Origin: Progne subis subis | Lineage: Eukaryota; Chordata; Aves; Passeriformes; Hirundinidae | Assembly (NCBI GenBank): GCA_022316685.1 | Contig: JAKJHU010000066.1 | Span: 2,008,140 to 2,072,139, forward strand | Direction: 5' to 3' | Length of the DNA stretch: 64,000 nucleotides | Shown: positions 35,075 through 48,332 of the stretch, one piece after another | Numbering within the stretch: position 1 is the stretch's first letter | Layout of the letters: the number at the start of each line of letters is the position of its first letter | The notes under the pieces: model-generated | What the model was told of the DNA's origin: nothing | The model's input: only the letters and a program-made list of their open reading frames with translations | Databases searched by the model: none | Program-made: the position numbers and the translations under genes

Positions 35075-37420
35075 CTGATTGATTGGTGCTAGGGTTTGGG
35101 ACTTGTGAGATGCCTTACTAAGGCTTCTTGACCATGTTATGCTGTGAAGAAGACAGAATTACACTGGATAGAATATCATGAAAGAGAAAGAAATGCTCTG
35201 ATAGGGATTAAAGCCCCCTTATTTATTTTGTAAGACATCAGCCAATTTTGCTGAGTGATGGTAGAGAAGAATCTTCTGCAATGGGGAAGTTGTGCTACAA
35301 AAACTTCCCTGTTAGAATAAAATTTTTTTGTATTTGCACTCAGCTATGTCACATCTGTTTTCAACAGACAGGAGACTGTTTTTTTCCATTCTCTACAGGA
35401 TAGATGGACCTTTTGGGTGACATCTGAGGAGTGACAAAAACCTATTTTAGGTAACAACTGAGGGCTTTTTAAAATATTACTCTATTTCCCTAAATCTCCC
35501 TAGTCCTAATGCGAAAAAAAACCCCATATCCTGGAGTGACTCTACTAACAGCAGTCTCTTTCCAGACTGACAGCAGAAGTCCACCTAATCAGAGAAAAGT
35601 ACCAGATCAAACAATTAGAATTAAAAAAAAAAAAAAAAAAAAAAAAAGAAAAAAAAGAGCCATTTTCCTGTCTTAGAGATCTAAATTACCTAATGTGATG
35701 GCTGTGATCAGTAGTTAAAAAAGAAACAAAACAAGAAATGGCTAAATTAAATGAGGAAAAAAAAAAAAAGGTTAAAAAAAATCATTTATGAAGCAGACAG
35801 ATAATTTCAAACAGCTTTCATACCAGGAATAGGGCACCATTACAATGAGAAAACCTTTAATTATGTTGTAAAGGTCTGATATTCCACTGAAATGTCATTT
35901 CAAAATAAACTTCTAACAGTTAATTATCAGTGATATTTAACTTGTGGGAAAATTAAATATCACCACATACTCCTGTGATCATTTTATTGCTTTTGTAGAC
36001 ATTTTAATATTTTAATGGTTTCCAAGTAACAATGAAAAAGGCATGCCACCAAGTATGTTTTCTTGGCTTTCTGTAGATAATCATATAACCTTTTCTTTGT
36101 CTTCTTCATACAAAACAGACCTCTGAGTCAGTGAGGGACAGGACTGAAAGGAAAAGCTTTGAGTATAAATATGGGAATAAACATTGCTCTGATTCCTTTA
36201 GCCAGCATGATTCCTGGGAAAGAAGTTTTTATTAACTGCAGTACCTGGAAATACAATGCTGAATGAACAAATATTGAAGCCCTATTAGCATTCAGCTAGA
36301 AAATCAGATGAATGTGCAGTGTTCCAGCTAGTGACCTGTGTATTATCCAAAGCTCATAAAATGCACCAAACGATTGGACCCAAGGATGCAGCAACCCTGA
36401 TCAGGCTGGAAGGCTGGAACAAGAAACCTCCTGTGCTTCTGTATAAATCAATACTCTACAAGCTAAAGGACCAGGATTGTCAGGAAAAGGTATGAATTTT
36501 AAGGCCAGACGTGACTATTATGTGAATGACTATTCAATCAGAGGTTTTGATTGAATTGGCTCTAGAAATGGATGGGTCCAACTCGCCTCAACTGGCTGGG
36601 TGTTATTAATCCTTCTCCAGGGTGAGCTGATGCAGCATGAATCATTAAAGGGGCTTGGCTCAAGAAGGCTGGTTTGTCCCACACTGCAACACTTATTTGC
36701 CAGCTTTTAGTCATTGCTTCCAGTTTCAAATATTGTGCCACCAGGAGCTCCAAAATAAATAATATTATCTTAAAATATTCCAATCATCCTGAGATGAACA
36801 TTATAAACAAGAGTAGGAAAAGGATAGAAGAGCAATTGTGAGATCCATATATGTTTTATTATTGTGTTGAGCTTTAGCTGAGATGTTTATCCAAATTCTC
36901 ATCTCCAGGGGCTTTAAGTAAAATAAAACATCAATGGCGAAATATGACAAAAATCCTGGAAATGGAAGGTAATGGAATTTCTGATGAAGTCAAAAATCTC
37001 TTGCATGGAATCCCAAAATGAATAATTTCACTTGTTCCTATTAACCTAGCTTCAGAAGTACTGTGAGTGAGGCTTTCCATGGTAGTGGGAAATCCATCTA
37101 ATATTTCTTCAGCGTGTGAAGAAAGCAAAAATATGCCTCTAAGCTAGAACTTGCAGGACTGCTGTTGATTCTTTTAATGTGAATAGACTTCTGCATTTTT
37201 CATCAAGTTGCTTGGTCAACTAAAGACATATTGCTTAAATGCTCAAATGTCTCCCAGGTTCTGTCCTTAGTTCCTGTTTTTTAAAATGACAAACGCCCCT
37301 CAGCAGCACTCTTACAGTAAAGGTAGCAAAAAGACAGTGATGCTGTTAGACACAAGGTTGACTGCTAGGCAGGAAGAGCAGGCAGTCCCTTGGAAATTAT
37401 ATTATGAGTAGAATAACAAA
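35075..37420. other. Anonymous DNA, no gene recognised
   Basis: No gene recognised. An A25 run at 35623-35647 is continued by a shorter A-rich stretch, and another A run lies near 35757-35769. Open frames are under 75 codons. Confidence 0.6.
35623..35659. repeat. Poly(A)-rich tract with A25
   Basis: 25 uninterrupted A (35623-35647), then GAAAAAAAAGAG. Confidence 0.88.
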
Positions 37421-37488
37421 ATCATAGAATGGGTTGGCTTGTAAGGGACCTTAAAGATCATCCAACTCCAACCCTCCTGCCATGGTTG
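37421..37488 (-). mobile_element. CR1 LINE 3'-end fragment (very short)
   Basis: ATCATAGAATGGGTTGGCTT, then GTAAGGGACCTTAAAGATCA, TCCAACTCCAACCCTCCTGC and CATGG. This is the last ~70 bp of CR1 in reverse complement. The copy is extremely 5'-truncated, and the sequence then changes abruptly. The 96-codon frame beginning inside it is not a gene. Confidence 0.9.
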
Positions 37489-39730
37489 ATTGGTACATCT
37501 TGGTACATCCGCACCCATAAAATGAAGGTTTTTCAGAACACAAGAAAGACTGCTTTAGGAAGTGTTTTATTTGCCTTGGAGCTTCCTAGGAGTAAACCTT
37601 TTATGTTAACATGTTCAAAGTTCTGTTTAAAATCTGCTCCCATCGAAGCAGTTGGAGATCTCTCAGGTAATTCCGCTTGTACGCAGGTGGCATCACAGAT
37701 AGTGCCGCTGGCATTTTAAAGACCTATTTGAGAATCTGGCTCTTAAAATGAAGAGCTAACTCTGAAGAGAGAGGCAAAGGAAATTGCTAGGTCACTTTTT
37801 CTTTCTCTGGTAAAGAGCTCATGGTACTGTCCAGAGGTCTGTTAGAATAATCATAGCATTTTCTCCTTCTTTTTTTCTGAAATGCAGGTCTGCTTCCAGT
37901 AAGAGAGTAAGACTCTGGCAGACTTAGGAGCTGTCTGGTTTGGACAGTTTCCAGCCCCAACAGCCATTTCCCTTCCCTCCCCAGAGGCAGTCATAACATC
38001 TCTTTTCCTCCAAAAATCCTTTTTGTCCGTAGTTCTAAATGCCAGGTTTTAGCACTAAGCCAGGTATTGAGGGGGGTGTGAACTGGAGTCAATTGATCTG
38101 TGTGGATTTATCTCTGCTAAAGATTTTTTTTTACCATTATTTGTCAAACAGAGTCTCAGTACTTTGCGGGACAGAGGAGAAGCACAAACAATCTAGAGTG
38201 GAGGTGAAGATGGGATTACTGCCTAACCCATCTCATCTTTGACACTAGACTATTCTATTATTTTATCAGAAAATTTCATTTTGCATCCACCTTAGCAAAG
38301 ATATGTTTAACTGTGCAAACTAATGGCTGTAGAGAACAATACATTTATTTTTGCAACCTTTTAAACTTTTTTTACCTCTGCAAAAGGTTATAGTCTCTTA
38401 TCACTCCAAATTATTACAAATTCACATAACATGTTTTTAATTCTTCAGGTCCCTGGATAAAATTCTGTTGCAAATTTAATGAGTAACAGAATTAGATGTG
38501 AAAGGTAAGGGGAGAGCCAGCTCTCACTAATGCATGGAGATGGTTTGGAGTGTTTTGAACTACCTTGTTCCATCAAGGTCAACCAGTTTAAATTTCCAGA
38601 TAATGTGGATTTCCAAAGAAAATCAACAATCGCTTTCCATCCATTTTGAAAAACTTTCATCCCAAGCCTTAAAACTCACAGAGATGTATTTCTTGCTAAC
38701 TTTGCGTTTTGAAAGGCATTAAACAAAGCTTGAACTAAGATAAACAACTGTCTGTTTTCTAAAGTAAACAATAAATTGTTGCATGCGGAACTTTTTTTTT
38801 TTTTTTTTTTTTGCATTTGTACTATTTTTTTGAAATGGAAATAACATTTTTTTGTGAGCTTATAAACATATAAAAATGGTTACACAAATACTAAGAAAAT
38901 TCTGAAATACTGAATATTATATGTTGGCTAAAACTCTGATTCTAGAGGTAGTAAAAAATAACAATTAAAAAACCCCTCAGTTTAACTTAAAATAATTTTT
39001 CCTGACCTTGGAGTTTGGGAGAAGGGCAGCGAATGCGTTAAAGCTTAATATCTAGGAATAGATGTGAAGTTTTTCTGGAAGTGATTCTCAACAGGCTGAA
39101 GACTCTGAAAGTCCCATTGTTTCACTGAGAATACTTTAATTCAGAGCAACAAGAAGCTTTATGTGCAGCATTACTGGCTCTTCCACAGTTGTTGCCCCCT
39201 CTAGAGTGAAGTTTATAGGAAACAGTGGAAAGAAAACACACAGTAGCTCAGAACAGAAACTATGAGGTGAAAAAAAACTTTGCCATGAATTGAGCAGAAG
39301 AGAAAACACAATCAAAGTGATCAATCCTAAAATCTCACATCAAAATCAAGGTTTTATTACAGTTCCTTTATGTTCACTGCATTAATGGTCTTCAAACTTT
39401 TTTTTTTTTTTCCTTCTTTAATGTGATATTAAGGTACACAATAGAAGTTATTCTGAGTTAAATAGTGATTGGAGGTTTTATTCCCACTGTAGTAGAAGAC
39501 AGAATATTCAGAAGTTTGGTACAATAAACTTAGTCCCTCTTTTCCCCAGTTTCTCCTCTCATGTCTTAGATTACCCATTGAGAAAACCTCTGTAAAGGAT
39601 GTAGCCAGAACAGTTACTCTTAAAGAGTAATGATTTAGAAAATTAAATGAAGAAGAGAAATTACTTCTACTGTTGAAAATTCCTGAGTTGTCCTTGATTT
39701 ACATATCACTAGAAACAGTGAAGACACAAA
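37489..39730. other. Anonymous DNA, no gene recognised
   Basis: No gene or transposon recognised. It holds a T21 run at 38792-38812 and a shorter T run near 39398. Confidence 0.6.
38792..38812. repeat. Poly(T) run, 21 bp
   Basis: 21 uninterrupted T. Confidence 0.88.
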
Positions 39731-40094
39731 TTGGAGAAAAGAAGGTTTCAGAAAGACCTTATAGAAGACTTCCAGTACCTAAAGGGGCCACAAGAGATGG
39801 AGAGGGACTTTTGACAAGGGTATGTAGCGATAGGACAAGAGGAAGTGGTTTTAAGTTGAAGGAGGGTAGATTTAGGTTGATTCTTGGGAAGAAATTCAAT
39901 ACTGTGAGGGTGGTGAGGCCCTGACACAGATTGCCCAAAGAGGCTGTGGTTGCCCCATCCCTGAAAGTGTTTAAGGCCAGGTTGTACAGAGTTTGGAGCA
40001 ATCTGGTTTAATAGAAGGTGTTCCTGCCCATGGCAGGGGTCCTTCCTCTAAGGTCATTTCCCACGCTAACCAGTCTAGAATTCCATAATTCTAT
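39731..40094 (+). mobile_element. CR1 LINE, 5'-truncated, sense orientation
   Basis: About 360 bp of sense CR1. Landmarks are TTGGAGAAAAGAAGGTTTCA, GAAGACTTCCAGTACCTAAA, GGGGCCACAAGAGATGGAGA, GGGACTTTTGACAAGGG, GATAGGACAAGAGGAAGTGG, TTCTTGGGAAGAAATTC, CTGTGAGGGTGGTGAGGCCC, GCTGTGGTTGCCCCATCCCT, AAGGCCAGGTTG, TTCCTGCCCATGGCAGGGG, and a worn terminus CATAATTCTAT. It is collinear and complete at the 3' end. Frames on both strands here (83 plus, 80 minus codons) are repeat read-through. Confidence 0.94.
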
Positions 40095-42384
40095 ATACAC
40101 AGGCAAGTCTGTGCATATACACGCACACAGAACTGAGGTCAGTGGATCTCCCTCCATTTATTCCACTTGTGGATCTCTTCATTATGTCAGAATGGAATGA
40201 TTTTATCTTACATCACCCTCATTAATTCTGTCAGCAGCATAGAGCATGATTTTAACTTGAGAAGCAACTCCCATTGATACTGAAAAGAGCTGAAGAAACC
40301 ACAGTGGATTGATTGGATGTGCTTTTTGTTCTAATCCTGTCAAATGAAAGGCTGAAGTAAAAGAAGCAGCTGGTTGCTCAAGAAACTTGGGGACCACTTT
40401 GGCCAGGCATGAATTGTATTGAAAGAAACCCCATGATTATAACAGTGGAAAGAGCGAATGCAAACAATATTGGGAAAGGTGTAGGAGGTGCTCAGAAGTA
40501 GAAATATTGGGAGGTATAACTGCAAGACTCAGAGGACATGAAAGAACTGGTTTGACTTTCTGTCCTCCATCTGCCAGGATGAACTCCTATGTACAATATA
40601 GGTTGCCATTTCCAGCACCGGTTTTGTGGTTCTAACCTTCTGGCAAACATAAAAATTCCATTAAAGTGTGAGCCAAACTCCTGTCAACAGCCCAAGGAGA
40701 AGGATATAGCTCTGGCTTCTCTAATTTCGCATACAACCCAGATGGAAGTACAAGCACTTCTATGTTGAAGTGCCAAATAACTCTCACAGGGCTTATATTA
40801 TCTTTTCTTCGTCTTGCCTCAGACAAACTTCCCCGCTTCTGGGGACTCCGCAGCTGTGTGAACTCCAGCAAAAGGCTGTGCATGGCAAGCCAAGTCCCGG
40901 GGATTTGCTTTCCAGCTTCTGTAACAAGGCTTCCCTTCCCTTCCCTTCCAGTCCCATCAAGGACTGTTCAACCAGGAAAAGCAGCTGCAGAATCTTCACA
41001 GATTCTTTAAAGCAATATTTAAAGGCAAGGTGCCTCGTTTTCTTGAAGCAAGATGCAATGCAAACAAGAGCACACCCAAAAAATAAGGCAATAACTGCCT
41101 AGGAGAAAAGTTAGGAAAATAATATGGGGAAGTTGTAAGAGGGGAATTGGAATTCAGCAGAGCTAATAGCTTTTAAACATGAACCTATGTTTTAATTCTC
41201 TTGCTTTAACCTTGCCTCTGGCATCCTTTTTTTCTGAAGAACATACAGTTTGAGCTTCAAGTTCCTGTAAATCAGAGGATTAAGACACAAAAGTGGAGTT
41301 TAGAATGATTGTTACACCAAAATCATTAACATCAAATACAGTCATGCATATAAATAGTGTTTCATCAAATATACTTGAGTAATATTGGCTAATATTATCC
41401 CTTATTTCTCCATAAAGCCAAATGTCGATTCAAGAAAATAAGTGACCTCCAAGTAAAGACTATATCAACTAAATCTATCTTACTTTAGTGCTGGATATGC
41501 TTTCCCCCCCTTCTGAATAAAAGTATTCCTTATAATGTGACAGCATGATGACAGAGCTAGTATTATTCAAGAGGTAGAGAAATAAGGAGGTAATATAAAT
41601 TTGTAGTTTGATCAGGCAGATGTAAGAAAAAGAGTCTTGTTTGTAACTCAGTCAATAATAGGAAGACATTTCTGATATATCAATCAATTCTATGTATTAG
41701 GCTGTATAGACATTTTGCTTCCTGCATTCAAAATCAAATTATGGAAATCTTGGCCTTCTTCAAATGGCTAACTTCTGAGTAAAAGTTCCTTTGGCCTCAA
41801 TTATCATGGATTTGGATGTGGGAGAGAATAGGATGATCTACAATCATTGTGAACTCTGTGTTATCATACAGAATGTGCCTTTTCCCCAGGTGACTTCAAG
41901 ACTAAAAGAGCCACCTTTCTTTTCTGGGGAACCTCTATAGCTTTTCCTAAAGAAGACTGAACTACAGGAAACTCTTCACACCTCAGCCCAAATGGTCCTG
42001 GGACCTTTACACATCTCTCCTTGCTCTGATGTCAGAGAGAAGATAACTTGGGTTCTTCCTTGCAGAGAAGACTGTAGTTCTTCCTAAAAGAACACTGATA
42101 TGATTTGTTGCATTGGAATTCACAGTCAGCCCTCTGCTCAGTCTGCACATGGGTTTTTGGAAAGAAAGATGCCCAGGATTACAGCTGAGGCCATGGAGAC
42201 TGCTAGAATTCACGGAAGAGCTAAGATCATTTTTCTGTGTTACACTGTAGTTCCAAGAGTAGCAACCTTAAACATAAAATCAATAGCCTGTCCTAACATA
42301 AATTTCATCCATTCTCCTAAACAAGTTGCATAGAGTGTCTATATCTAGTGGTACATCTTAAACCAGGAATAAAAGAACATATCC

Positions 42385-42407
42385 TTTTTTTTTTTTTTTT
42401 TTTTTTT
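42385..42407. repeat. Poly(T) run, 23 bp
   Basis: 23 uninterrupted T, then CCCC. Confidence 0.88.
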
Positions 42408-43406
42408 CCCCTTCAGAGAGATAGTAACAATAAATTCATGAAAACTGTAAAGATGTTAAAACAAGCAACCACATGGAAGATATCTCTGCTTGTGTGGGTA
42501 AAAGGGCAACTTGTTTTGATAATTTTTGATTGCACTGAGTTGCACTGATACCCTCTTAGGCATATGAGGGATATAATTTTATGTCATTCAAATTAGGTTG
42601 AGATACATTGAAAAGTAACTTATTTGAAATATGATACATTAATCTAAATAACACTTCCTTGATGACACATATAGTATTTACAGTTAAATTATTTAGTTAA
42701 CAGAGAAAAAAAATAAGAAATGGCAGGGAATTTTCTGCTTCGTTCCACCCTGGCTGCAACAATTAAGACTCTGTTATTAGTCCCTGTCTCTAGAAGTTGT
42801 AGCATCATTTTCAAAGCCACTAGATGTTTACAGCAGGGAATCTATGGACCTGGGAAATTCTTATGCATCCTTTTACCAAAAGTAAGCTTTTAAAAAAAGA
42901 ATTTATTGTTAAATTGTTAATTTAGAATTTAGAGTGGCAACTGCATGGATTTCTATAGACAGCTATTTGTCTTACTAATACATTTTTAATATTTCAATCT
43001 TAATTTATATTTGGATATTTCCTATTTGATTCCTACATTTGGTGACTGCTCTGAGAGGGATCACTTTGGCATGGCACATAATTTCTGAAAAGCCTTCCTC
43101 AGAAATCTCATTCTTTTCCATTCTGTGCATGCTGGCTTGCTGCTATGACTTATTGCTAACTGAGGACAGGGTTCATGAGTAGCTGCTGGGGTGACCTGAA
43201 GGAATAAACCTCAAACCTCCAAAAGAAATAAAGTCTTTTACTGCCTGACTGATGGATGATAATAATCACACACACTCATGCAGCACTATTATTTCAGCTG
43301 TTATTATTTCAACATGTAAGTCAGGGCTGAAATTTCAGGCAGGAATAAAATATATATATTTTTTTAAAATGAAAAACATCTAGGAATAAGTACCACCCAA
43401 AAGACT

Positions 43407-43424
43407 AAAAAAAAAAAAAAAAAA
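43407..43424. repeat. Poly(A) run, 18 bp
   Basis: 18 uninterrupted A, directly followed by TCATAGAATAG. Those bases resemble the first bases of a reverse-complemented CR1 3' end, but the match is too short to call. Confidence 0.85.
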
Positions 43425-44921
43425 TCATAGAATAGTAGGAACAAACATGCACCATGCTCTAGATCCCAACAACCATTAAATCATTGGATTCAATTAGATA
43501 AATTTCAAAGAAAAGCTGTGGAATTATCAGAAGGCTGAAGTCCCACAGAAAGGAAGTAAAGACTGATTTCAAGGTTGTCATAGAGGAGCAGGACCTGGAT
43601 ACTTGATAAAAGTAAAAAGATGGGAAGATGCTACAAAGTTGAAGTGAAAAATGTGTTTTTCTTGGCCACAACAGCCAGGACACGTGCAATGGATGTTTAA
43701 TTACTAAAACAAAGACTAAAATAAAGAAAAATTAATGTTAACAAAAGTTTTTTTGCCATATACCCTCTGTAAAAAGTTTTAATAACAGTCTAGAAAAGGC
43801 AGTGAGACTTGATATAAATGTGGTTCGTTTAATCTCAAGAAAATGAATTTTCTAGAAAATCTTTAGTGATCCTTTCAAGACTGAAGAATCTATGGCTGAC
43901 AAGGAAAAATTAAATTAAGAAAACTGGATTTCTACAAACATTTAGTGCCTCAGCACAACCTCTGTCAAAAAAGAAGTAAAAATTAAAAGAACGTGTTCAG
44001 TCTTTCACCAACTGTGCTTTTTATAGGATACCACCGAGGTACCTCATCAGCCAAAAAATGATGATCTACTTGAGAGGAAAACAGTCATTGAGAGAGAGGG
44101 AGAAGGAACTCACAGAGAACTCACAGTTCACTGAGCTGTTAGACACATTATCTGTGACTGCAGGTTCACAGAGCAGATAATCAGTCAGCACAGACTGTAA
44201 TCTGGAACAAACCCTTTTTTTCACATTAGTCCTAATACAAACTCATATTACAGATGAGCGCTGTCCTCTCAAAGACCATACATAATCACAATTTTCCCAG
44301 TTTCTGCCACAGCTTGTTGTTTTGTGCATCAAAGTCATCTTTGTTTTACTTTCTGTTCACCAAAGGTTGGTGCAAGAAATGTCACAGAGTATCTTGCAGC
44401 ATGAGAGTGGAAAGCTAAGACATTCCCAGATACTTGATTCTGTGTGCTGGCACCTGTGGCTTGCTTTTCGTCAGGACAGACAAGCAGTGAGTTTACTGCA
44501 AACTGATTTCTGAGTGATAATGATTCAGTGTTCCCAAACGAGCCAAATATCTCCTGGTTCTCTCTCCCATGTTGGTCACATGTTGTTTTCTGTTTTTCTC
44601 AATCTTCCATCAATTCTCAAATCAAGGTGGTGCTCAGTTTATGTTTTAAAGAAAAAAAAAAAAAAAATCATGCTTTGTAATCTCTGCCTAAGAGAACAAA
44701 ACTGAACAACTGCTCTTGTTTGTAGTTATCTAACTTTTTTCAGCTCTTACTACATGGCTCCTCAACCACTTCCTGCAACCCCAGGCTCCTTCCTGGTGAG
44801 TTAATTATGCACAGTGTAAGTACACGTGCCCATTTAAACTTTGCTGCTTTTAATTTCATCTGTGGTGGAGGTGGAGTGAGCTGTGTCTCCCAAAACAGCT
44901 CATAAGTTATGAAGGCTTATT

Positions 44922-44940
44922 TAAAAATAAAATAAAATAA

Positions 44941-44974
<34 letters not shown>

Positions 44975-44994
44975 AGAAACTTTTTTTTTTTTTT
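44922..44994. repeat. (AAAT)/A30 tract followed by T14, fold-back low-complexity block
   Basis: AAAATA-type units lead into 30 uninterrupted A (44944-44973). After the 7-bp spacer CAGAAAC come 14 T (44981-44994). The A and T runs are complementary and could form a hairpin with a short loop. Slippage and assembly error are likely in such a block. Confidence 0.88.
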
Positions 44995-47900
44995 AAATAA
45001 TTTTCACTGTCATAGCTACAAAGAGAACTTGTAATTGAAGCCTGTTGTGATATCACCTTCTGAAGGCAGACAGACACCATTTACAGCAAGGAAATGTTGC
45101 ATTTGACATTTTCTCTTTTCAGGGTGGCTCTGTACCAAAGCTGGTACAATTATCTGAGTTCAAAACTAATAGCAGCCAAACCTGACATACAGTACATTCA
45201 TTTTTGGTGGTGGGAGCATGAGTGGCAGGAAAATAGCTGATGCTGATGACCTCTGGGTTTTCATCATTAACCTTGAGAACTTATGAGCCGTTTAAAAGGA
45301 ATAAAGGATTGCTGTCACTGTTGAACAGTTTGCATGTCTATGTGCTCTAAAAAGAGTCCTGCTCTTGACACTAAAATCCACTTTCTCATCCTACACTCAC
45401 AACAAATTCTCCTACTGAGATGTAGTGCTAGTCTTCCACCCACTGACCAACTGACTTCACTCTTTTTGACATTTCTGAGACCAAGTTAATTTGGCTGATG
45501 GAATTTTTACATGCAGAAGGTTCAATCCAAAGTTCATTAAGTCAATGGAAGTCCTTCTATTTATTTTATTGATTGTTGTACCAGGTTAGCAAAGAACAAA
45601 TGCTCCTACTTTAAGTTCAAGTTATTCCTCATTAAAAAGAAGAAAAAAAAAAAAAATCCACAAGCAAAAATAAATTGGCTGTGACATAAAGGAGAGAGTA
45701 ATTTCAAAAATGCTCACCTGATGTCATTGCAGCAGCTTTCTCCTAACAAAATGACATTCACACTGCGCCAATAGCAGTCAGATGTAGAAGACACACGACA
45801 GCCTGGTTTGACACTTCCTAGCAGAGTAGGAAATACTGAATTGGATCAGTTCAAGACTCAGGACAGAGCTAAACCACAAGTAGAGAAACTGAAGAGAGTG
45901 GTGAAACTAAAGTAGGTATCTACAAAACAAAACACCTGGGATATTGATTTTTCTGGTCCTCCTGTCACCAGAGCATGGGAAGGGTGGAAACAGCAACATT
46001 TCCTGGTACAGGTTCAACCTACTCACCACAAAAACAATTATTATCCTGTGTTTGCTGAATGTCCTCCTCCAGTGCCATCAGTCAGAGCATCTAACCTGAT
46101 TTTCCTACACAGCTGCAAGGAAAGAGAAGAGTTCAGGGAGATTTGCAGCTACCTGAGCAACTTGGTTGCTTTTCCCTAGAGCTGCCCATGGTACCTGCTG
46201 TATAAAATTACAGTAGTTTCAGGGATGATGATACCAACTGCTCTTGATTTCTTCAAGGAAACTGTTTTAGTGCTGCCTAACATACAGAGGTCACAGAGAT
46301 GTCTATAAAAAATACACGTAAACTCTGGAGAATGCCACCTGAAACAAGAGAGGATTTTGAATTAACTTATTGAGATAATAAAACCCATAGTTTTCAAAAA
46401 AACAAAACAAAACAAAAAACCAAAAAACCCAACCAAACAAACAAAAATCCAATCAAACAAAAAACCCCCAGCTCATCTTTGCATATTAAGAACATGTTTT
46501 GGTTTTCAAATGGATTAAGGGAAAGCTTTTTCATTTCTTTGAATGAAATTTCTTAAAGAAAGAGGTGGCTCGTGTGTCAAAATGAATGACGTTACAGATC
46601 TTTATGATTTTTCTTTTAACATTCAAATGTGTATGTCTCAAACAAAATCACAGTACAAATTTGTATTCCTAAATACAGCTCTGATCTCTCTCTGCCTACA
46701 CCACCTGCCATTTCATATTTCTGGAATGGAGCAAGAAAGAGAACACATAGAGAAACTTTAGGTTAATCTCTCCACAATTATATTATTTATATTACTGAAT
46801 TCTTTCCTGTTGCCTTTCCTTCCAACTAAATCAAGTGTGTTCTGTTTATTCTCTTTCACAGAAATACTCCTCCCCACCACTTTATGCTTCTTACCTTTTA
46901 TGTTGTCCTTCTTAGGATTATTTTTAATTATTTATCTCCCTTAGTTTTTAGAATAAAAAGTGATCATGCTTAAATGCAGTACTCATGGTGAGTGAATGTA
47001 ACTTATTCTTATAATAACCTTAATATTTGGTAAGGGATTCTTCATGCAGTTTTAATTTATCCTTCAGTCTCACTTTTTATAAAATCACTGTGAAATTTTG
47101 AGCCTTAGTCCTTCACTAAGTGTCCTTGCAGCCTTTCCTCTCTCACACTGGGTTTCCTCATATTCCAGCAGCACGTTTCTGTCAGAATCCCCTGATTTGT
47201 TAACAACAAAACTATTTACGGAAAACGCGTCAGGTTTGACAAAAACTAACCCCAAAAGCATAAAAAGAGTGCCTTCCTTCCAGAATTACCAAAGGTTTGA
47301 CTGAGAAGTCTCTTTAGGTCATGGTAAATTGAGGTAAAGTCCTAATTCTGCCTAAAATGAAATGTGACATTTTTATCACTGTCACAAATCTGTTATTATC
47401 TCCTCAGTCACAAAATTGAACTTTGTATCTCTGTTTTGATTAAAAAAAAAAAAAAAATGCCCTAAATCGTTAACTGAGTACAATGCAAGTCCTAAAAGCA
47501 GCAGACTTTCCAATTTTCATGGTGCAAAGAAATTACCTTGTACCTAACTTTATTAAAACTTTGCCACATGATTTGTGGGATTGTGTCTCCAGGAAATCCT
47601 TCCAAACAAATGGAAACATAAATTATAACAAAACTACATTATGATTTCTTTCTATTGTTCTATATGTGCAGGCTGAGCAGATGCCACCAATCTTATTTTG
47701 TTTCACGTTAATCTCACCTCCAGTGAACTGTGTTTTCACATGAAGTCCTTGCAGGTGATTGAAACATTCTCCATTTACAAGGAAGACAAACAAAACAATG
47801 TAAGAAATACTTTTTCATTTCTTTCAGAGATGCTGGAACCCTCCAGAATGTTTTCTTTTTGAAATCCATACACATCTTATCACCTTCTAAGAGCACCGTA

Positions 47901-48175
47901 CTTGACTAACAGGGCTACTCCTTGAAAAAAATACCATAAAGTGTTTGTGAACCATTTTGATAAGCCCATGAAAGAACACTGTGCCTGGCACACTTGACCT
48001 GCTATGAATCACAAAATTTAGGAGACAGCTTCTTCCTTTAACAGAAAAGTGGCTCTGTTGATTATGTCACAATATTTATCCAAAATCTTGCATCATCTTT
48101 TATTTCAGAAATGAGATGTATGCAGGTGATTATATAAGGCATGTCAGTGGAATTCAATAATGCACTGTGTTTGGA
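44995..48175. other. Anonymous DNA, no gene recognised
   Basis: About 3.2 kb with no recognisable gene. Short A runs lie near 45643 and 47442-47457, and a C/A-rich tract lies at 46398-46470. Open frames are under 75 codons. Confidence 0.55.
46398..46470 (+). repeat. C/A-rich, G-free low-complexity tract
   Basis: About 70 bp built of AAAAC, AAACC, CAAAC and AACC units, almost without G or T on this strand. Two more tracts with the same strand bias lie at 50464-50510 and 52371-52507. Confidence 0.85.
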
Positions 48176-48261
48176 TTTTGTTTTGTTTTGTTTTGTTTTG
48201 TTTTGTTTTGTTTTGTTTTGTTTTGTTTTGTTTTGTTTTGTTTTGTTTGTTGGTTTGTTTG
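48176..48261. repeat. (TTTTG)14 pentanucleotide microsatellite
   Basis: Fourteen perfect TTTTG units (48176-48245), followed by a degenerate T/G tail (TTTGTTGGTTTGTTTG). On the minus strand it reads (CAAAA)n. The perfect purity suggests recent expansion and probable length polymorphism. Confidence 0.95.
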
Positions 48262-48332
48262 AGCTTATTTTGGAGGGGATATTACAGCGAATAAAAATTT
48301 AGAATGAAATCTCTCTTAGAGATGATCAGGAT

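Larger units (their letters stand above)
40095..44921. other. Anonymous DNA, no gene recognised
   Basis: About 4.8 kb with no recognisable gene. Overlapping frames of 82, 110, 68 and 83 codons on both strands around 40.63-41.10 kb share a somewhat GC-richer patch, but none resembles a protein family. A T23 run (42385-42407), an A18 run (43407-43424) and an A run near 44652 are present. Confidence 0.55.

Noticed and set aside
43422..43440. TCATAGAATAG after a poly(A) run, like the start of a reverse-complemented CR1 end
   Set aside because: Only about 11 bases match and none of the following CR1 landmarks are present.
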